Positions 61,801-64,000 of a DNA stretch of 64,000 nt are shown here, piece by piece. The stretch is from Acholeplasmatales bacterium (GTDB lineage Bacteria > Bacillota_I > Bacilli_A > Acholeplasmatales > Anaeroplasmataceae), in assembly GCA_900767915.1 (NCBI GenBank), contig CAAGAX010000068.1:1-64000 (forward strand), written 5' to 3'. Within the stretch, counting starts at the first letter, position 1; each line of letters opens with the position of its first letter. Below the pieces are notes generated by a model, which made no database searches, was not told the DNA's origin, and saw nothing but the letters and a program-made list of their open reading frames with translations. A program made the position numbers and the translations under genes.

Positions 61801-64000
61801 TTGGTTATAATGGTAGTCCAACTCCAGCCTACAATTACTTTAGACAATCTTCTGAAAGCTTAGGCTTAGTTAATAATAGAAAATATACATTTAGTATGGT
61901 TGGAAAGCTAGATTATGGTGATGGTGGAGAAGCTAATAATGTTCGTAATTCATTTAGCTTTGATTTCACTATGGATGATGAAGCTCCAACAATTAAATCT
62001 GCAATTTTCGAAAAGAATTATGATAAGACTAATAAAAAATATCGTTATTATGTGACTTTAACAGTTTCTGATAATCATTATGTTCAATCTATAACTCCTG
62101 TTATCTTTAATCAAAATGATGAAAAAGGTACTGTTTATACAGTATTATCTGAAAATCCTATTCCAGTTTATGGTGATTTCAATTCTGATACATCAGTAAA
62201 GATTGAAATTACAGATTATATGGATGTTTTAAGTTCAGGTACTTTAGTTAATAATGCAATTTGCTTCAGTGTTGATGATTATGCATTAAATTCTAATATA
62301 TTTGTAGTAGAATTACCTGGTACTACTGATGAATTTAAATTTACAAATGATGGAACAATGGATGGTAAAGATTTATCTATTAAGTCAATTACTGTTGATG
62401 AAACATTAGATTTAACTCAATTCTTAGCTAATGAAACAAATTCTGATAAAGATTATTTCAAGAATTTAGTTTGGACATCAAATAAGCCAGAATATGCCGA
62501 TGTTAAAAATGGTATTGTTGTTGGTTATAAGAAAGGTAGAGTATCAATTACATGTAGAGATAATGTAACTGGTAAATCTGCTTCTATTACAATTGATGTA
62601 AAGGCTAAGCCTACAACATCATTAAATTCTTTTGCATTAAGAAAATATAATGGTGATGATAAATTAAATAAAATTTCGTTTGATTATTTTGATACGTTAT
62701 TAGCATATCCAGCAGGTAATCAAGTAAGTGAAATTGGAACAACAGGTGCTAGAATGTATGTAACAGCTCAATCTAGTATTGTATTCTATCCTGGTGAAAA
62801 GGTTCAGCTTCATGCTAATTTTGATCCTTGGTATGTATCAGATAAATATGAACAAACATGGGCATCTTCTAACCCTAATGTTGCTGAAGTTGACCAAAAT
62901 GGTGTTGTTAGAGGTCTTAAGGAAGGTTCATGTTATGTTACACTTCAACTTAAGGGTTCAACTCAAATTGCTAGAATAAGAGTAACTGTTAATAGTGAAT
63001 TTGTTATTGAGAATCGTACACTTGTAGCTTATAAGGGCTTAGGTGGAGATGTTGTTATTCCTGATGATAAGGGTATCTTCTATATTGGTGATTATTCATT
63101 CTGTTTATTTACAGCTGATAGGGATGTACAAAATCCAGATGATGATCCAGATTATAATAAGAGACCTCAATCAAATACTACTATAAAATCAGTAAAAATT
63201 CCTGAAGGTGTAGAGGATATTCAAAAATATGCTTTCTATAATTGTGAAGCGTTGGAAAAAGTTGAATTACCTTCAACAATTAGATATATTCGTGAATATG
63301 CCTTTGCAGGAAATAAATCATTAAAATCAATTAACCTTGAGGATGTTGAGGTTATTGGTGATGGTTGTTTTTATAATTGTGGAAAATTAGGTTCAGAGGG
63401 AACATTAAATTTAAATACTTGCTATACAATTGGTATTGGCGGATTTATGGATTGTGTAAGCATTGAAGAAATTGATTTATCAAAGCTTAGAAATACTGGT
63501 AAAAGCGCATTTATGAATTGTACAAAGCTTTCTAATGTAACATTTAGTTCTTTAACAAAGCTTAGTGTTGAAATGTTTAGAAATACTGCTCTTACTAATG
63601 TTACTTTAAATGTAAATCAAATTCCTGAAAAATCATTCTATGATTGTAAAAACTTAAAGACTGTTACAATTAATGGTAGTGTTATTACAATTGGTGAAAG
63701 TGCCTTCGCAGAAAATCCAAATTTGGAAACTGTTACAATTAATGCATCTGTTGAATATTTAAATGCAAATGCATTTAAAAATGATGCAAATCTTAAAACA
63801 GTAGTATTACCTAATAGTGCTGTTGAGGTTCAAGATTTAATTTTTGCTGGTGATACTTCATTAGAAACTGTTGTATTCCAAAAGAATACATATTTCAAGA
63901 CTTTAGGTCAATCATTATTTGATGATACTTTAGTTTCAACATTTGTTGTTAATGAGGGTTCTAAATATTCTTCAAATAATGGCTTATTATTAGAAGGAAG
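58887..64000 (+). CDS. subtilisin-like lipoprotein protease, lactocepin type, 3' end outside the window
   Basis: Open from ATG 58887 (GGAGAGAG upstream) to the window end, more than 1,700 residues. Lipobox VSSC (C23). Peptidase S8 triad: VAVLDSGFD (D231), EHGTHVAGI (H307) and GTSMASPN (S634). A PA domain lies between His and Ser (KGKIALVKRGNNTFEEKVRI). After the catalytic part come Fn3/C5a-peptidase-like beta domains, two Big_2-type Ig domains (WTSNKPEYADV near 1195; WASSNPNVAEV near 1330) and, from about 1375 to the edge, BspA-type leucine-rich repeats (IPEGVEDIQKYAFYNCEAL). Lactocepins digest proteins outside the cell; here the peptides can feed the adjacent Opp system. Confidence 0.9.
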   Translation, partial: MKKIKKFAIATLSLATVVGVSSCNQALPNKTSSSTSNGDSKLEEVETTGQSLRIFSTNESLSQETRASQIKKEYLLANNGYKDSDKVSIIVTLKNDSLLDRYLDGNYSNDYDSVSDYYNSYSGNRLLKKISNEQNNVIKNFQDSGYFKKVTNYYSTIMNGFSFETSYGNIEKIKNSGLVENVILTDTYNPSTTTSSTTDAVVNLVDVYETGIFNSSTVNYNGDGTVVAVLDSGFDCTHEVFNDANVLASINKEVITVPYINERLSELNASKTTANLKPEDVYFSKKIPYVYDYADKDFDVNPADSEHGTHVAGIIGGKSSQITGVATHTQLALMKVFSDTSGGAQTEDILAALEDAVILNVDAINMSLGTSCGFDREVDETEVNEVYDKVSKAGITLVAAASNDYSAGNGGPDGNTNKVTNPESGTVGSPSSYTNNLSVASISGVKSSYVLANDNYTFFFDECNSISGKKQDFVATLQSQDPNFKVGQENTYEYVTVPGVGVEASYKSIDVKGKIALVKRGNNTFEEKVRIAKRHGAIGIIIYNNIEGQIIMTVSEEGHIATCSVTKEVGTKLASKASGTVTFSSEFKAGPFMSDFSSWGPTPSLSLKPEITAHGGDIYSSIPGGQYDRMSGTSMASPNMCGIIVLIRQYVKEKYPEFNANEIEEMTNALLMSTATIAKNKENNPYSPRKQGAGLASLTKATQSKAYITVENSKKPKLELGDDPEKTGVYTMTFTINNMSDSELHYTIDLDAFTESVSTSDSNFVSEKAYMLKNNFTVKVNGSLVNDKKITVSPNGKTTVTLTLTLDKNDINYLTKHFPYGMYVEGFAKALSNDESGISLNVPFLAFFGDWTEAPIFDKTFFEVDPDAKNNAIDDEDKTKADYYATRPYGSYFKNYILPLGTYIYNMDGDSKAIPGSLDHIAVSSKYGAIDGLSTVYAGCLRASKEMVYTVTDTVTGEVVWTLTDYNARKAFGYNGSPTPAYNYFRQSSESLGLVNNRKYTFSMVGKLDYGDGGEANNVRNSFSFDFTMDDEAPTIKSAIFEKNYDKTNKKYRYYVTLTVSDNHYVQSITPVIFNQNDEKGTVYTVLSENPIPVYGDFNSDTSVKIEITDYMDVLSSGTLVNNAICFSVDDYALNSNIFVVELPGTTDEFKFTNDGTMDGKDLSIKSITVDETLDLTQFLANETNSDKDYFKNLVWTSNKPEYADVKNGIVVGYKKGRVSITCRDNVTGKSASITIDVKAKPTTSLNSFALRKYNGDDKLNKISFDYFDTLLAYPAGNQVSEIGTTGARMYVTAQSSIVFYPGEKVQLHANFDPWYVSDKYEQTWASSNPNVAEVDQNGVVRGLKEGSCYVTLQLKGSTQIARIRVTVNSEFVIENRTLVAYKGLGGDVVIPDDKGIFYIGDYSFCLFTADRDVQNPDDDPDYNKRPQSNTTIKSVKIPEGVEDIQKYAFYNCEALEKVELPSTIRYIREYAFAGNKSLKSINLEDVEVIGDGCFYNCGKLGSEGTLNLNTCYTIGIGGFMDCVSIEEIDLSKLRNTGKSAFMNCTKLSNVTFSSLTKLSVEMFRNTALTNVTLNVNQIPEKSFYDCKNLKTVTINGSVITIGESAFAENPNLETVTINASVEYLNANAFKNDANLKTVVLPNSAVEVQDLIFAGDTSLETVVFQKNTYFKTLGQSLFDDTLVSTFVVNEGSKYSSNNGLLLEG

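Noticed and set aside
1..64000. Alternative genetic code (TGA as Trp), considered because of the low-GC, mycoplasma-like composition
   Set aside because: Several genes end at TGA in sensible places (for example 1669-1671 and 14306-14308), and TGG codes Trp throughout.

Overview
The window is a piece of a very A+T-rich chromosome that uses the standard bacterial code (TGA is a stop) with strong AGGAGG-type ribosome binding sites. Lipoproteins with short L-x-S-C lipoboxes, Ser/Thr-rich surface linkers, Flg_new/Big-type surface domains and a lactocepin-like protease suggest a low-GC Firmicutes relative, most likely an uncultured gut Bacilli lineage (Erysipelotrichales/RF39-like). This placement is inferred from gene content, not from a marker gene. 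All convincing genes lie on the + strand. I saw no rRNA, tRNA or CRISPR array.

Region 1 (1-27.3 kb) is an accessory, defence-type island. At its left edge is an AAA ATPase with a C-terminal nuclease-like domain, visibly richer in G+C than the rest. It is followed by a DUF2075 helicase/nuclease, a MazG-like pyrophosphohydrolase, a zinc-ribbon nuclease-like protein, and a UvrD/HelD-type helicase whose N-terminus is split off by a frameshift in an A6 run. The gaps between these genes hold decayed 3' gene fragments and a dead ISL3-like transposase.

The core of the island (9.6-27.3 kb) has three parts. First come two small XRE-type regulators and two unknown genes. Next is a tightly packed operon: TerY-like vWA protein, PP2C phosphatase, Ser/Thr kinase, UPF1-like helicase, winged-helix/HEPN-like protein, coiled-coil McrB GTPase, a large protein with possible DUF2357 and Hsp70-like parts, and a DUF5677-like protein. 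Last is a DEDDh exonuclease with a BRCT-like tail. The gene set resembles the TerY-P triad joined to a CoCoNuT (coiled-coil McrB) system, predicted to act on RNA. A 15-bp palindrome, consensus TGAACYANTGGTTCA, occurs five times. Four copies lie 21-23 nt upstream of a -10 box and 48-60 nt upstream of a start codon; three of those four -10 boxes lack a recognisable -35 box. This looks like a dedicated activator circuit, with the small XRE proteins as the natural candidate regulators.

Region 2 (27.6-48 kb) is cell-surface and envelope biology: a 1,337-residue lipoprotein of repeated beta modules, a MoxR/DUF58/vWA membrane cluster, two further lipoproteins (one with a thioredoxin domain), a membrane protein, and a NapH-like polyferredoxin fused to a TlpA-like thioredoxin. 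The last genes may form a surface thiol-reduction pathway.

Region 3 (48.6-64 kb) has two more lipoproteins, then a complete oligopeptide ABC transporter (oppA, attenuating terminator, oppB, oppC, oppD, oppF), a small membrane protein, and a large lipoprotein-type subtilisin-like protease that runs off the right edge. Together these make a protein-degradation and peptide-uptake locus.
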